A DNA stretch of 64,000 nucleotides from Enoplolaimus lenunculus (taxonomy: Eukaryota; Nematoda; Enoplea; Enoplida; Thoracostomopsidae): NCBI GenBank assembly GCA_030248215.1, contig JASANG010001107.1:620001-684000 (forward strand). Reading direction: 5' to 3'. Positions 22,615-31,930 of the stretch are shown here, in pieces. The translations under genes were made by a program, and so were the position numbers. The first letter of the stretch is position 1. Every line of letters starts with the position of its first letter. The notes under the pieces are model-generated. The model searched no databases. It saw nothing but the letters and a program-made list of their open reading frames with translations, and was not told the DNA's origin.

Positions 22615-24485
22615 AGCGTAAAAAATCTCGAACTGTTTTTCTAGAGTAATGTAATTACCGCAAACAGCGGTTGACGAATTTTAAACTACATATTTGTAAT
22701 TTCTGATTCTTTTAATATATGCTTTCCTGACCAATGTTCAAAATTCTCAGGTTTCAGAATAGTGTAAAAGTTGAAGATTAGGGTTTTGCTTTAGGATTAG
22801 GATTAATCTATAGATTGACTTACAAGCTTATGGGAGGAAGTTTACAAGGAGTGTATTACAGTTTCTCACAAATGATAAACGATGTACACCGATTTTATAA
22901 ACTTAACGAACTATGGGCAGTATCAAACTGAACATATTATGGATTGATACTCCAAAAAATCAAGTTCACGTACACCGATATTCGAACCTGGCTGGAAAAA
23001 ATGACCGTAAACGATCATAAAAATTGTCGGGATTCAAAATTATTCTGTTTCATACAAAAATAAGGCTTCATTTTAATGGTACAAGTTTCAATTACTGTCT
23101 GTAACGCAAGACATTTTCAACTTAACTGCATATGAAACCGGGCTCGTAGCCAAGAGGGGCATGAAGCTTAGCCTCACTGGGAAAATTTTGGCCCCGTCTA
23201 GAAAAGTTTCAACCTTGCTTGTAAAGTCAAAGAAAACACTTCTACGCCCCGACCAAAAGATTTTAGCCCCCCAAGCAAGGTGAGATGGCTACAGGCCTCT
23301 GTAGAAAACCCGTGTTTGCAATGAAGTATGCTAAGCTTTAGGTACGGAAAAAATACAAAATTACAACAGGCAAACCATTTTTTATACTCAAAAATAATTT
23401 ACACAATTGTATACTGAATCTTCCAAAGCACAAAGACGATTTATTAGAAGGACAGCATAAACAAAGATCGAAGCCAAAATTAATTAGTATGTTCTGATTT
23501 TCGAGATATGGGCACAACTCAGCTTCCAACAGGAATAAATCTGTGTTTTTACGCCACGGTATATATGCTTGGCGCTATACTTATTTGCGGCACCAAAATT
23601 AAAGAAATTTTACATGAACCCACACTTAGCCATCGAAGATTTAAATTTTTTAAATATATACTATTGGACAGCGATGAAAACACATTGTTTGTCTATTGAT
23701 TTCACTTAGCTTGTCTTCTGTATTTTAACATTGTAATCGCCAAATATAATAACACATGTTCCACTACTTAGACAGCAGCGTAACCACAATTTTATTTCGT
23801 TTTGTTAACGAGCCAGAAAAATGTTACGTACTCTAAAATCCAGCAGGTCAGAGTCCAAAACCTGTAAATTTGGTTTTTTAAAGGTTATCCAAAAATGTTG
23901 AGAGAAATATATCTTCTATCCTCATTCTATACGCCCTTGTACCCTGAATGCGCTGTGCTAAATGAATGGTACTAAACATCACCTGTTATATAATGCAAAC
24001 TCGATAACAGGATCATTTGTCAACGGCCAAACGAGTAGTGCAGACGTGAACTGTGGATGAACATTTGGAATTTAGGGAATCGTCAGCAAAGAGTGAAATA
24101 ACCGAAATAAAATTTACAACTTATCATCAAATTCAAGATTTTTATGGACACAAGCAAACGTCAAGCTTTGGGTTTAACTCAGGACAGTCGTGAAAGCGTT
24201 CCGTTAATGATGGAACAGCTGCGCTTTGATAAATAATTTGAGGTTTTTAACTGAAGATTGAATGTTACCGCAAAACAGTAGGCGTGATATTAATTGAGTC
24301 GTTTGATCTGAATACAGTATTTGTTATGCTAATTTTTAGAAACAGATTATTGTTTTGCTTTTAAACACCCAATTCTACGTAAAAGTTCCTATTACTATAG
24401 GTTTCAACTTATGCTTAATATAATATACGTAATGTGAAATTGAGCTATATATTAGCTCATTAATAAATGAAGATTGATCAGGATT
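22615..24485. other. Intergenic around one listed MITE
   Basis: No supportable gene outside the copy at 23146-23297. Confidence 0.45.
23146..23297. mobile_element. MITE of the GGGCCCGTAGCCA family
   Basis: Starts GGGCTCGTAGCCAAGAGG, ends GATGGCTACAGGCC; shares TTTCAACCTTGCTTGTAAAG and CCAAGCAAGGTGAG. Confidence 0.72.
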
Positions 24486-24600
24486 CAATAAGCGGGTGCC
24501 GGAGAGGCCGGCTCTCTAAGTCTTTGCTAGCATATAAGCCCACTGCTGTTGAATCCGGATCCGGTGTGGTGGGTTTGATTTCCGGCAACACTTTCAATTT
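24486..24600 (+). repeat. tRNA-like sequence, possible SINE head
   Basis: TGCCGGAGAGG resembles an A box (10 of 11) and GGTTTGATTTCC resembles a B box, but they stand about 60 bp apart, too far for a standard tRNA. Either a decayed tRNA-derived SINE or chance. Confidence 0.3.
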
Positions 24601-24855
24601 GGTAGATTTGAATTTTTGGAGCTAAGAGTATTAGCAATTGTGAAGTTGTGTGTTACTATGCTTTTGTTTAGCTTGAAATATTAATATGGCAGTTTGCTGG
24701 CAATTTTATTCCGACAAGCACGGAAGCAGTGTGAGCTTTTGCCCTGATCGGCCCACAAATTTGGACCTATAGGTGTTCGTTTTGGTTTCAAACAACCATC
24801 GTTTGTCCAAAGAATTTTTAGTCTTTCGATTTTCACAAAAAGAAATTATACTTCA

Positions 24856-25206
24856 TTACGTTTTTTGTTCCATTTCACCTTCCAATTTACTCCACCATTT
24901 CCGAAACTTATCACTATGTTTCGATTTCAATCCCCGTTCAAGTGCCCGAGTCAATTCCGTGATTTCGTCATTCTCCTCCTCCGATTCTTGGATAGACGTC
25001 GCTCTCGAGCGTGCTTGAGGCACCCCCGGCCTGCGACCTCTATCTTCTTCCACCACCTTTACACTATCCTGACTCATTGCTCCTGATCCTTGCACCTGGG
25101 TGGACGCCTGTTGACGCTGGAGCCCATGCCCCATGGACATGCGCTGTTCCAGCGACCAATTTGCCAACGGCTCTGTTTTAAATGGGTCATTTTTGCACGT
25201 TCTGTT
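24856..25206 (-). CDS. Unrecognised exon-like ORF, charged helical tail
   Basis: Open frame closed upstream by an in-frame TAG and preceded by a TAAACAG acceptor-like site near 25202. Its base composition is clearly more GC-rich than the flanks. The encoded stretch is hydrophilic: a Gln/Ser-rich part (LQRQQASTQVQGSGAMSQDS), a basic patch (EDRGRRPGVPQARSR), then an acidic run and a probable amphipathic helix (ITELTRALERGLKSK, KFRKWWSKLEGEMEQ) before TAA. No domain is recognised. The composition argues for a real coding origin, host exon or element gene, but there is no homology I can name. Confidence 0.3.
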   Translation of the reverse strand, partial: NRTCKNDPFKTEPLANWSLEQRMSMGHGLQRQQASTQVQGSGAMSQDSVKVVEEDRGRRPGVPQARSRATSIQESEEENDEITELTRALERGLKSKHSDKFRKWWSKLEGEMEQKT

Positions 25207-25248
25207 TACTTGCTACAATCAAGAGTGGATTATCACTCTTTATAACAG

Positions 25249-25519
25249 GAGTGTGCAACTGGGTACATTCTGTGCATTAAAGAATGTTCCCGGCACGCGT
25301 TGCGTTTTTGGCCTACCCCCTTGTTTAGGGGGTCTGTATGCAGTTTTATAAACGCTGGCAGCGAACCTTATAGTTGACCCCCTTAAATGAGGGGAATAGG
25401 TGTACTGAAGCATACTAAGAATCTCTTGCTTAAACCCCCCTGATTGAGGGGAATCGACCAAAAATGCAACGCGTGCGGGTACATTTAGTACCATGCACAG
25501 CCCAAGCAGTTGCACACTC
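25249..25519. mobile_element. Long-inverted-repeat MITE with 85-bp arms
   Basis: Arms start GAGTGTGCAACTG and run about 85 bp each, sharing GCACGCGTTGC and TTTTTGG and ending in C-rich/G-rich hairpins (CCCCCTTGTTTAGGGGG on the left). About 100 bp separate the arms. Only copy in the window. Confidence 0.7.
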
Positions 25520-25925
25520 TTCTGCAAGGTGGACATCATCCACTCTTGCTACAATAGAGAAACATTTTGTTTTTTTGAACACTTTTCCTACAATGTATAT
25601 ATAAGTTTTTTACACGGTAATATATCTTTTGTCTGTTGTTGCTTGCTTGCTTGCATATTAAGTCATGGTCCTAATTTTGCGATTGCTGTGCAGTTCACGT
25701 CATCAGCGGTAATTGTATGTTTGCGATTGAAACAGTTGCTACCCTTTGGGATGATTTGCCCACCTAGAGGCAGCTCCAACAAAACCTATCACCATATCAG
25801 TTTAAAAATATTTTACACTTTCGGAATAGTTTAGGTTAAACGTCCCGTTAATCGTTTTCATACATTTGTGTTCTCGTTCGCTTCGCTCGTTCGATTTCGT
25901 CCTCCAATACATATTTAGTCTCCAC

Positions 25926-26139
25926 GGCCCATTTAAAGATCCGGGGCGGAGAGTTTTTCTATGGGACTAGAATATAGTAAGCTTAAGGTTTAGACTAATT
26001 TATTTGCTTGGCTTAGGCTTAGGCTTAGGCTTAGACTTAGGAATATGCTCATTCTTACGCTTAGGCTTAGGCTTAGGTTTAGCCTTAGGCTTAGGAATAT
26101 GCTTATAATACTGTTCCGCCCCAGTTCTTTACATTGGCC
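25926..26139 (+). mobile_element. GGCC-ended MITE with TTAGGC core, clear target duplication
   Basis: Starts GGCCCATTTAAAGATCC and ends GGGGC-complementary CCGCCCCAGTTCTTTACATT plus GGCC. Flanked by GTCTCCAC and GTCTCCGC (7 of 8). The core has two blocks of TTAGGC (three perfect units in the first). Confidence 0.85.
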
Positions 26140-26299
26140 GTCTCCGCTTTCGTAGCCACACGTTTTTGGAGCATATTAATATGAACCACTGGATTGTTTG
26201 AGGGCCCTCGAATACCATGGCCGCGTCGCCGTCTGCCTGTTACGCGTAAAACCAACAGCATTAGCAATAATCATAACGGCTCTTGTACTCTCCATCCCA

Positions 26300-26395
26300 C
26301 TCGCTTAGGTTTTGAAAAAACTTACCTAGGCTAGACCTTTTCCTAAGCCTTTGCCTATGCCTAAACCTAAGCCGTAATCTTAAATTTAGGGAGGA
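26300..26395 (-). repeat. Degenerate CCTAAGC stretch
   Basis: CTTTTCCTAAGCCTTTGCC and ATGCCTAAACCTAAGCC; no recognisable ends. Similar wording at 15720-15800 and 60830-60870 suggests another, older subfamily. Confidence 0.4.
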
Positions 26396-26442
26396 AAATG
26401 TTCAAGAGAATTCACAACTGCGAGTATAAAACTGCAATAGGG

Positions 26443-26653
26443 ATATAAAATCGTATGTAGAACAGGGCCGGAACGTTTTCCTGCAGGGTTGTAATTGTGT
26501 CAACTTAAGCTTTAGACAAACTTTTTTGTTTAGGCTAAGGCTTAGGCTTAGGAATACGCTCATCCTTACGCTTAGGCTTAGGCTAAGCTTAGGCGTAGGC
26601 TTAGTAATATGCGTATACTACAACTGTTCCTGCCCTGTTCTACACATGGGCCG
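26443..26653 (+). mobile_element. GGCC-ended MITE with TTAGGC core
   Basis: ATGTAGAACAGGGCCGGAAC at the left, CCCTGTTCTACACATGGGCC at the right; two GCTTAGG blocks in between. Confidence 0.75.
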
Positions 26654-27195
26654 AATCAACGATTATATGCCTATAGTTTTACAAATTTACTGTAAGTACA
26701 GTATCAAACATATTCCGCCTGCTACTGAACAAAGGGGTTTCAGGAAAATATACTTTTATATTTTTTTACATTTCGGTCATTTTACTACAGGTTACGCACA
26801 AAAGAAGCAGGTCCGCAACCAGGAATTGTTAGCACTGGTGGCAGGTAAATTTACAGGGCCAAAACAAACTTTGCTAACCTAGTGATTGTTTTAATGCTGT
26901 GTATAAGGTTTTCGGCTAACAAGCGACGAAGCTGTTCGTATGGTGACCGGTGTCCCCTTTGATTTCGCTTCTAATTGCTGCCCAGGAAATAAATGTTGTT
27001 GCCGCTAGGCACATTTGTGGGCGAAACTGCGGAAGACAAAAAAAGACAAAATATATAGTTTCGAAACTGCCTCGTTTTGGTTGACAGTTGAAAAATTATA
27101 ATACCTTACTTATTTTAATATCTCGCTTTTAAAACTGTTGTAATTAGGTCCCACATGTTCTATTGTATGATTAGAAAAAATGCCACAGTAGTCAA

Positions 27196-27275
27196 TGTTA
27201 CTTTGAGGGGAGTAACAGCAGTATATTATAGGCATGTTCGTAGACCTAGGCCTAAGTCTAGGTGTGAACAGAAAA
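27196..27275 (+). mobile_element. Half copy of the GTTACTTTGAGG subfamily
   Basis: GTTACTTTGAGGGGAGTAAC, then TTATAGGCATGTTC and CCTAGGCCTAAGTCTAGG; left part of the element seen whole at 28552-28695. Confidence 0.45.
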
Positions 27276-27377
27276 CTAGTCAGAACCTTAAGTTTAGTTT
27301 TTATTAGAATCTCAAAGGAAAAACGATGCGCCTTTCAAAGAACTTAACATTTGCCGCAACAGCTGGGAAAACTTGGT

Positions 27378-27722
27378 ATTCCGGCCAGTGGCGGAGCAGG
27401 CAGGGGCGGGGGCTCTCCCCAAATTCCACGGTGGGGGCCCCAAACTCGTGAGCGTAAAGCCAGACGCATTTCAAAACTTAAGCGGTTTTTGTTCAACCGG
27501 TTAGAGTGGGGGCCTAACTACGCTTTAAAGTTTCGAACTCAAATTATTTGGTCCTGGAGTCATTTATGTGCTACAATTAGGGTTCATTGACAATTATGAA
27601 CTTTAATTAGGGTTTAGAGACTATCCGCTTACGGACTCTTATTAGGGATACGGACTCCTATTGATTCGCACCCAAAATGGGGACCCTACTCTTATTACCC
27701 CCTCTTATTCGGGTCAATACAG
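27378..27722 (+). mobile_element. Chimera: hAT-like fragment joined to the right half of a TA element
   Basis: 27378-27510 begins CAGTGGCGGAG and contains GGCGGGGGCTCTCCCC and CTCGTGAGCGTAAAGCC, typical of hAT-like family c. From about 27525 the sequence is the right half of family e, ending CTCTTATTCGGGTCAATACAG then TA. Confidence 0.65.
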
Positions 27723-28312
27723 TACGCTGAGTGTGTGTCGTTGGTTTACATGAAATTATTGGCATAAAACTTAATTGAAACAATACCAAAATTACGCAAA
27801 CCGTTACCACGCACAGTGTATTTGTCTTGGTTGCTCGAGCAATGCAAACTTGTACAGTTCCTATTATTATTGTTTCAGTTGAATGGTAGGAAATCATCAA
27901 AATTTCTGATTTGCAGATCAAGTAATGCAAACTGTAAACCAAAGTTGTGTTCAGTAAAACAAGTCTAAAAGTTTATGGTGTAATTTCAACATTAAAATTT
28001 AACAATGACGGCTTGCTATTGTTATGCAACTCCATGTTATTTAGAGAGATTGAGAAGCGTAGGCTTGAAGTTAAGTTTAGGGTTAGATTTAGGCTTAAGT
28101 TTAGTACGCAGACTATAATAGTTAACATGGGCCGTTAGAGATATGTGTGAGCCTAAACAGGTACCTAATCCAAAGCACGATTACGCATTCATCCTAATTA
28201 TAACATGAGCTGAAAATAAACACAAAAATAGTGATAATTTTTTTAAATTTACCAACTAAAATATTGCATTTTTTGCATATAAACTATAGAGTTTGCAATA
28301 ATGCTTGTTCGG

Positions 28313-28450
28313 AGACAGAAAGGAGCAATGGCCGGGGCCAAACCATAAGAAAAGATTTGCATTCGTACTGAAAAAGTCTCAGCTTGCTTTGTAAGCAATT
28401 CCTAAATGTCTGTTTACTCCTCTAACATTTTGAACTGGCTACGAGCGTGA
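28313..28450. mobile_element. Diverged MITE of the GGGCCCGTAGCCA family
   Basis: Right end AACTGGCTACGAGCGTG and internal CAGCTTGCTTTGTAAGC; left end decayed. Confidence 0.5.
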
Positions 28451-28551
28451 TAAAATCTCAAATAGCTTATTGAAATAATTTTTTTCTATGTTGTGCTGCG
28501 CTAAAATTAGGAATGATCACTTTTTCAAATGCAATTCGTATATTTTTGAGC

Positions 28552-28695
28552 CCATGTTACTTTGAGGTGTGTACTGTTTTTCCGCAGGACTCCAATATAA
28601 GCGTAAGTTTTAGGCTATTTTTTGCCTTGGCTCAAGCATTCAGGCATATTAACATGGTTAATACAGTACTATTACGTTCCTCAAAGTAACACTGT
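28552..28695 (-). mobile_element. Short inverted-repeat element with TTAGGC-like core, just past the receptor stop
   Basis: CATGTTACTTTGAGG (left) mirrors CCTCAAAGTAACACTG (right). Interior TTTTTCCGCAGGACTCCAAT and AAGTTTTAGGCTATTTTTTGC is shared with the GGCC-ended TTAGGC family, so this is a derivative with new ends. It lies within 60 bp of the receptor's stop codon, so it may be transcribed in its 3' UTR. Confidence 0.6.
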
Positions 28696-28747
28696 CCTAT
28701 ACAAATTTTAACTATTTTCAAAAAATTGTAAAATGCTGAAAGCAACT

Positions 28748-31447
28748 TTAATTGAAAATTTTAAGCTCAACCTTTTTGCCATCGAAGCTTTGCCGCCGAT
28801 ACCAGTTTAAGTTTGAACGAGGTATCATTCCATTTGGAAGCTCAAATGAAGGAACTCGTGAAGAAACCTCAGCTGATAACCGTTTTCCTTGTTTTGCCCG
28901 CTTTCCAATTTGTTCTATCGTGTCAGTCGGTTTCACAGCACTTGAAAAATGTGTTAATTGAGCGCTAGCTATGTATTTCGCTTGAGGTTTCGGTTGTTCA
29001 TACTCGCTTCCGTATTGTTTTACAGCAATGAATCGAGAATGACCGCCTCCAGACGATGATATACTGTCGTAGGTGTCCTTAGGCACTGTCCCAACTCGAA
29101 ACTGGCAAGAGTTATTATCTTGTCGAGGATCCACCGGCTTGGACCAACGATGCCGCTTGCATCGCGTTACAACTTTCCAAAACAACGCTATCACCGGCAT
29201 TATAAACGTCGCTTTGAGCTCGTTTCGAAATTCGTGTCCAAACGTAACGTACACGGTAAAATTGGCCGCCGAATTAATCAACGTCAAAACGTTGACTAAA
29301 TCTTTACCAAAGCTATAAAAATCCGGATGTGTACCCAGATAATTGCTGGCAAACTGTTCCATAATTGTTAATACAAAATCTGGCAAATTGCAAACTAAAA
29401 ATACGGTTACTACAATTAATAGAACGACATTTGCTTCGCGACGCTTTGCACGAATAACTCGAGATTCAATTCGATTTCTGATTGGATCAAATGAATGCGT
29501 TGACATATTGTGAAGCGCAGCAAGCGGGGATGTAGGTAGTGAGAGGCGTCGGCCATGGGCGGCGCAAGGCGGCTCACACCGGTGCCGGCCGTTTGAACAC
29601 GCCTTGACTATTAGAGGCCTGTTTTGCGACTTTATCGTGTCGCTCATAACGCGGCCTGTTTTGCCGTTGTGTGTTGGTAATTTTGACCACACATCCTCGC
29701 CACTTTTTTCTGATGGTGTTGTATCGCTGGATATTACAGAACGATTTGAAACAAGCCGCGGGGGGCTGTGAATGTCAGGATCAGAGCTTGCGTATATGAA
29801 GCGTGGTGGGGGCTGAAGGTAACGGCCGGACGATGACGAACTTAAACAGTCGAGTTCAAGCGGGTATAGAGATGTAACTTCTGCGGACATTGGGGTTTCC
29901 GGAGTGCTTGCTCGTTGCGGTTGTTGCTGCTGTTGTTGTTGTTGTAGTTGTGGTGGTGGTGGTTGTTGTTGTTGTTGGTGGTGGTGGTGTTGTTGTTGGT
30001 GGTGGTGTTGTTGTTGTTGTTGTTGTTGTTGTTCTTGTTCTTGTTCTTGTTCTTGTTGTTGCTGTTGTTGTGGCGGTGGTTGTGGTGGTGGTGGTTCTCT
30101 GATTATATTGCCAATCCCATTGGGTTGAGTGCCAAAGACAAGGCCGAAATCACTACTGTAACATGTACAGGTATCGATAACTTTGGGATCGCAATGGAGT
30201 TCGGTTTTACACGAATTACCATTCCGCTCAGGAACCGCCATACACGAGCCCTTGTTACCTAATGACGGTATTAAATCGTAAGCTGTTGAGCTCAAAGATA
30301 GGCATTGTGTTTGCGCACTGTCTCCTGATACAACCGCATTTGGCAAATTTAGAGGATTTTCCAATATTGAAACGTTTTCCAATCCGCTGCCTACGGCGTA
30401 CGGACGGCCACCGCCGTTTCTAGGCCTCGGCCTGTATGAACGCCCTGTAGGACTGCGTCCTGCGCGATATTTTCGCGTTAGCCGGCGGGCTAGCACTGTA
30501 CTAGTAAACATGTCACGTGTACGCTTTGCTGTGTTAAACTCTTCAGTACGAAAATACATTGGCATATTTGACCCGTTCGCGGACTGTTGTAAATTACCGG
30601 CCATTTTATAAGTAATAATAATATTCAATATGAGCAACAGGCAAAATGGAATAAAAATAACAAGCAGAGACGAAAGCCATATAGTGTGAACAAGCTTATA
30701 CGTTGGATCTTCAGCAAAAAGTGACATATACAGTACGTAGCGGCCAAACCCGGGACACCAAGGTTGAGTGATGATTCCAATTTCGAAATATTTCGGCAGC
30801 GTAAACGCAAAACAACAAACAAATATACCGATCGACCATAAAAGTGACGCACGCACTGAGCATACGAGCTGAGTTGCCCCCGGGATCGCAACTGATATAC
30901 TACGCTCAATTGTTGCCGCAACTGTCATATAGACTGCTCCAACTTGAAATAAATGTGATATAAAGAACACTTCTCGCAAATATGATACCCATATCTTGTA
31001 AAGTGCTGCATTTTGATGGTAATCGTATAAAATTTCAATTGTATAAATTAGTATTCCAGTAATAAGTACGCCAATATCACAAATTGCAAGCATTGCTAAA
31101 AACACATTGTTTGCATTACGCATTCGCGGCCGTAAAAATATTGTAATCGCCATTGCACTACCGGCCACACCATACGCGCACAAAATTGGCGAAAATACCA
31201 CTAAAACAACGAATTTTGTTTGAATATTATCAGTTGGATAATAAGTACACGATGATACATTTTGCTGATCGCCGCTCATGTTTTGAGACGTCAAACTCGC
31301 GGATTGGTTAAAGGCAGCGACAAATAGTGAATGACTATTACTCGATGATGCGATAGCTAGTGAATTATTGTTAGTTTTGGCGCCAAAATATTCAGCAACA
31401 ATTGATGATGGTAGCGTAGCAGTAGCTTCTAGCGGTTCAGGTGCCAT
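28748..31447 (-). CDS. Rhodopsin-family GPCR, FMRFamide-receptor-like, with giant Gln/His-rich third loop
   Basis: Single uninterrupted 899-codon frame. It encodes a seven-helix receptor that probably senses a neuropeptide at the plasma membrane and signals through G proteins. Approximate helices: TM1 79-105, TM2 113-140, TM3 158-186, TM4 199-222, TM5 254-280, TM6 672-697, TM7 714-738. Family marks seen: VYMTVAATIERS at the end of TM3 (ERS in place of DRY), LPKYFE after TM4, FLVCNLPDF in TM6 (CNLP for CWLP) and NSAANFTVY in TM7 (NFxxY for NPxxY); these resemble FMRFamide/myosuppressin-type receptors. The third cytoplasmic loop is about 390 residues (281-671), against a few dozen in typical members, with Pro/Gln/Glu/His tracts at 451-511. 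N-glycosylation sequons lie in the first 70 residues. The usual disulfide Cys at the start of TM3 is not seen; C231 is in the second outer loop. No intron is apparent. The Met chosen is the first in frame; M57 is an alternative. Ligand unknown. Confidence 0.93.
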   Translation of the reverse strand: MAPEPLEATATLPSSIVAEYFGAKTNNNSLAIASSSNSHSLFVAAFNQSASLTSQNMSGDQQNVSSCTYYPTDNIQTKFVVLVVFSPILCAYGVAGSAMAITIFLRPRMRNANNVFLAMLAICDIGVLITGILIYTIEILYDYHQNAALYKIWVSYLREVFFISHLFQVGAVYMTVAATIERSISVAIPGATQLVCSVRASLLWSIGIFVCCFAFTLPKYFEIGIITQPWCPGFGRYVLYMSLFAEDPTYKLVHTIWLSSLLVIFIPFCLLLILNIIITYKMAGNLQQSANGSNMPMYFRTEEFNTAKRTRDMFTSTVLARRLTRKYRAGRSPTGRSYRPRPRNGGGRPYAVGSGLENVSILENPLNLPNAVVSGDSAQTQCLSLSSTAYDLIPSLGNKGSCMAVPERNGNSCKTELHCDPKVIDTCTCYSSDFGLVFGTQPNGIGNIIREPPPPQPPPQQQQQQEQEQEQEQQQQQQQQHHHQQQHHHHQQQQQPPPPQLQQQQQQQQPQRASTPETPMSAEVTSLYPLELDCLSSSSSGRYLQPPPRFIYASSDPDIHSPPRLVSNRSVISSDTTPSEKSGEDVWSKLPTHNGKTGRVMSDTIKSQNRPLIVKACSNGRHRCEPPCAAHGRRLSLPTSPLAALHNMSTHSFDPIRNRIESRVIRAKRREANVVLLIVVTVFLVCNLPDFVLTIMEQFASNYLGTHPDFYSFGKDLVNVLTLINSAANFTVYVTFGHEFRNELKATFIMPVIALFWKVVTRCKRHRWSKPVDPRQDNNSCQFRVGTVPKDTYDSISSSGGGHSRFIAVKQYGSEYEQPKPQAKYIASAQLTHFSSAVKPTDTIEQIGKRAKQGKRLSAEVSSRVPSFELPNGMIPRSNLNWYRRQSFDGKKVELKIFN

Positions 31448-31484
31448 TACGTGAACGTTTACGTCAGACGGATAAACATTTAAA

Positions 31485-31491
31485 TTTTATA
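31485..31491 (-). promoter_or_regulatory. Possible TATA box of the receptor gene
   Basis: TATAAAA on the minus strand, about 38 bp before the receptor ATG. A TGACGT half-site (cAMP-response type) lies between it and the ATG near 31461. In AT-rich DNA such matches arise easily, so this is only a suggestion; if used, the 5' leader would be very short. Confidence 0.2.
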
Positions 31492-31863
31492 GGAAACCTA
31501 GAATATGGTTTAGTATTTTGTCCTAAAATCAAGTAATAAATAACAAAATTGGTGATCATAAAATCTGTCACTGCATTCTCAACCGTGTATAGAACGTATC
31601 GTATGGTAAGTAATAGGTTTTGAAGCAAATAAGCTGCAGATATCAGAATCAGGTAGGGATACAGCACACAATAAGGTAAAAGAAGGGGAAAATTACAAAA
31701 CAAGTCGTCCATTCTATCTTAATCTGGCGATACGACTGAAGATCGGCGCGATGTGAAAACTAACAATCGCTGTAAACCATTTTCGGTACAAATTTATACA
31801 AGGAATTGCTAAACTGAAATGCTTAATTTGTAAACAAGACTAATGCCATGTCTTGCGTTAAAA

Positions 31864-31930
31864 CCATGTCAACCAATTCTCACATAGAGTAGATTATGAG
31901 CAACTAATATGTCAAACTGTATGCAACAGC
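31864..31930 (+). mobile_element. Left-end fragment of the piggyBac-like tRNA-bearing family
   Basis: CAATTCTCACATAGAGTAG and ATGAGCAACTAATATG match the left 60 bp of the 37460 copy; the tRNA-like body is absent. Confidence 0.4.

Noticed and set aside
24486-24600. Canonical tRNA gene
   Set aside because: The two promoter-like boxes are about 60 bp apart and no cloverleaf can be drawn by eye; listed only as tRNA-like.
29890-30262. Plus-strand frames of Val, Cys or Leu runs
   Set aside because: They are the reverse complement of the Gln/His/Glu tract in the receptor gene on the other strand.
31464-31712. Hydrophobic 82-codon minus-strand frame just upstream of the receptor
   Set aside because: AT-rich chance frame in likely promoter or leader DNA; no domain and no acceptor or start context.
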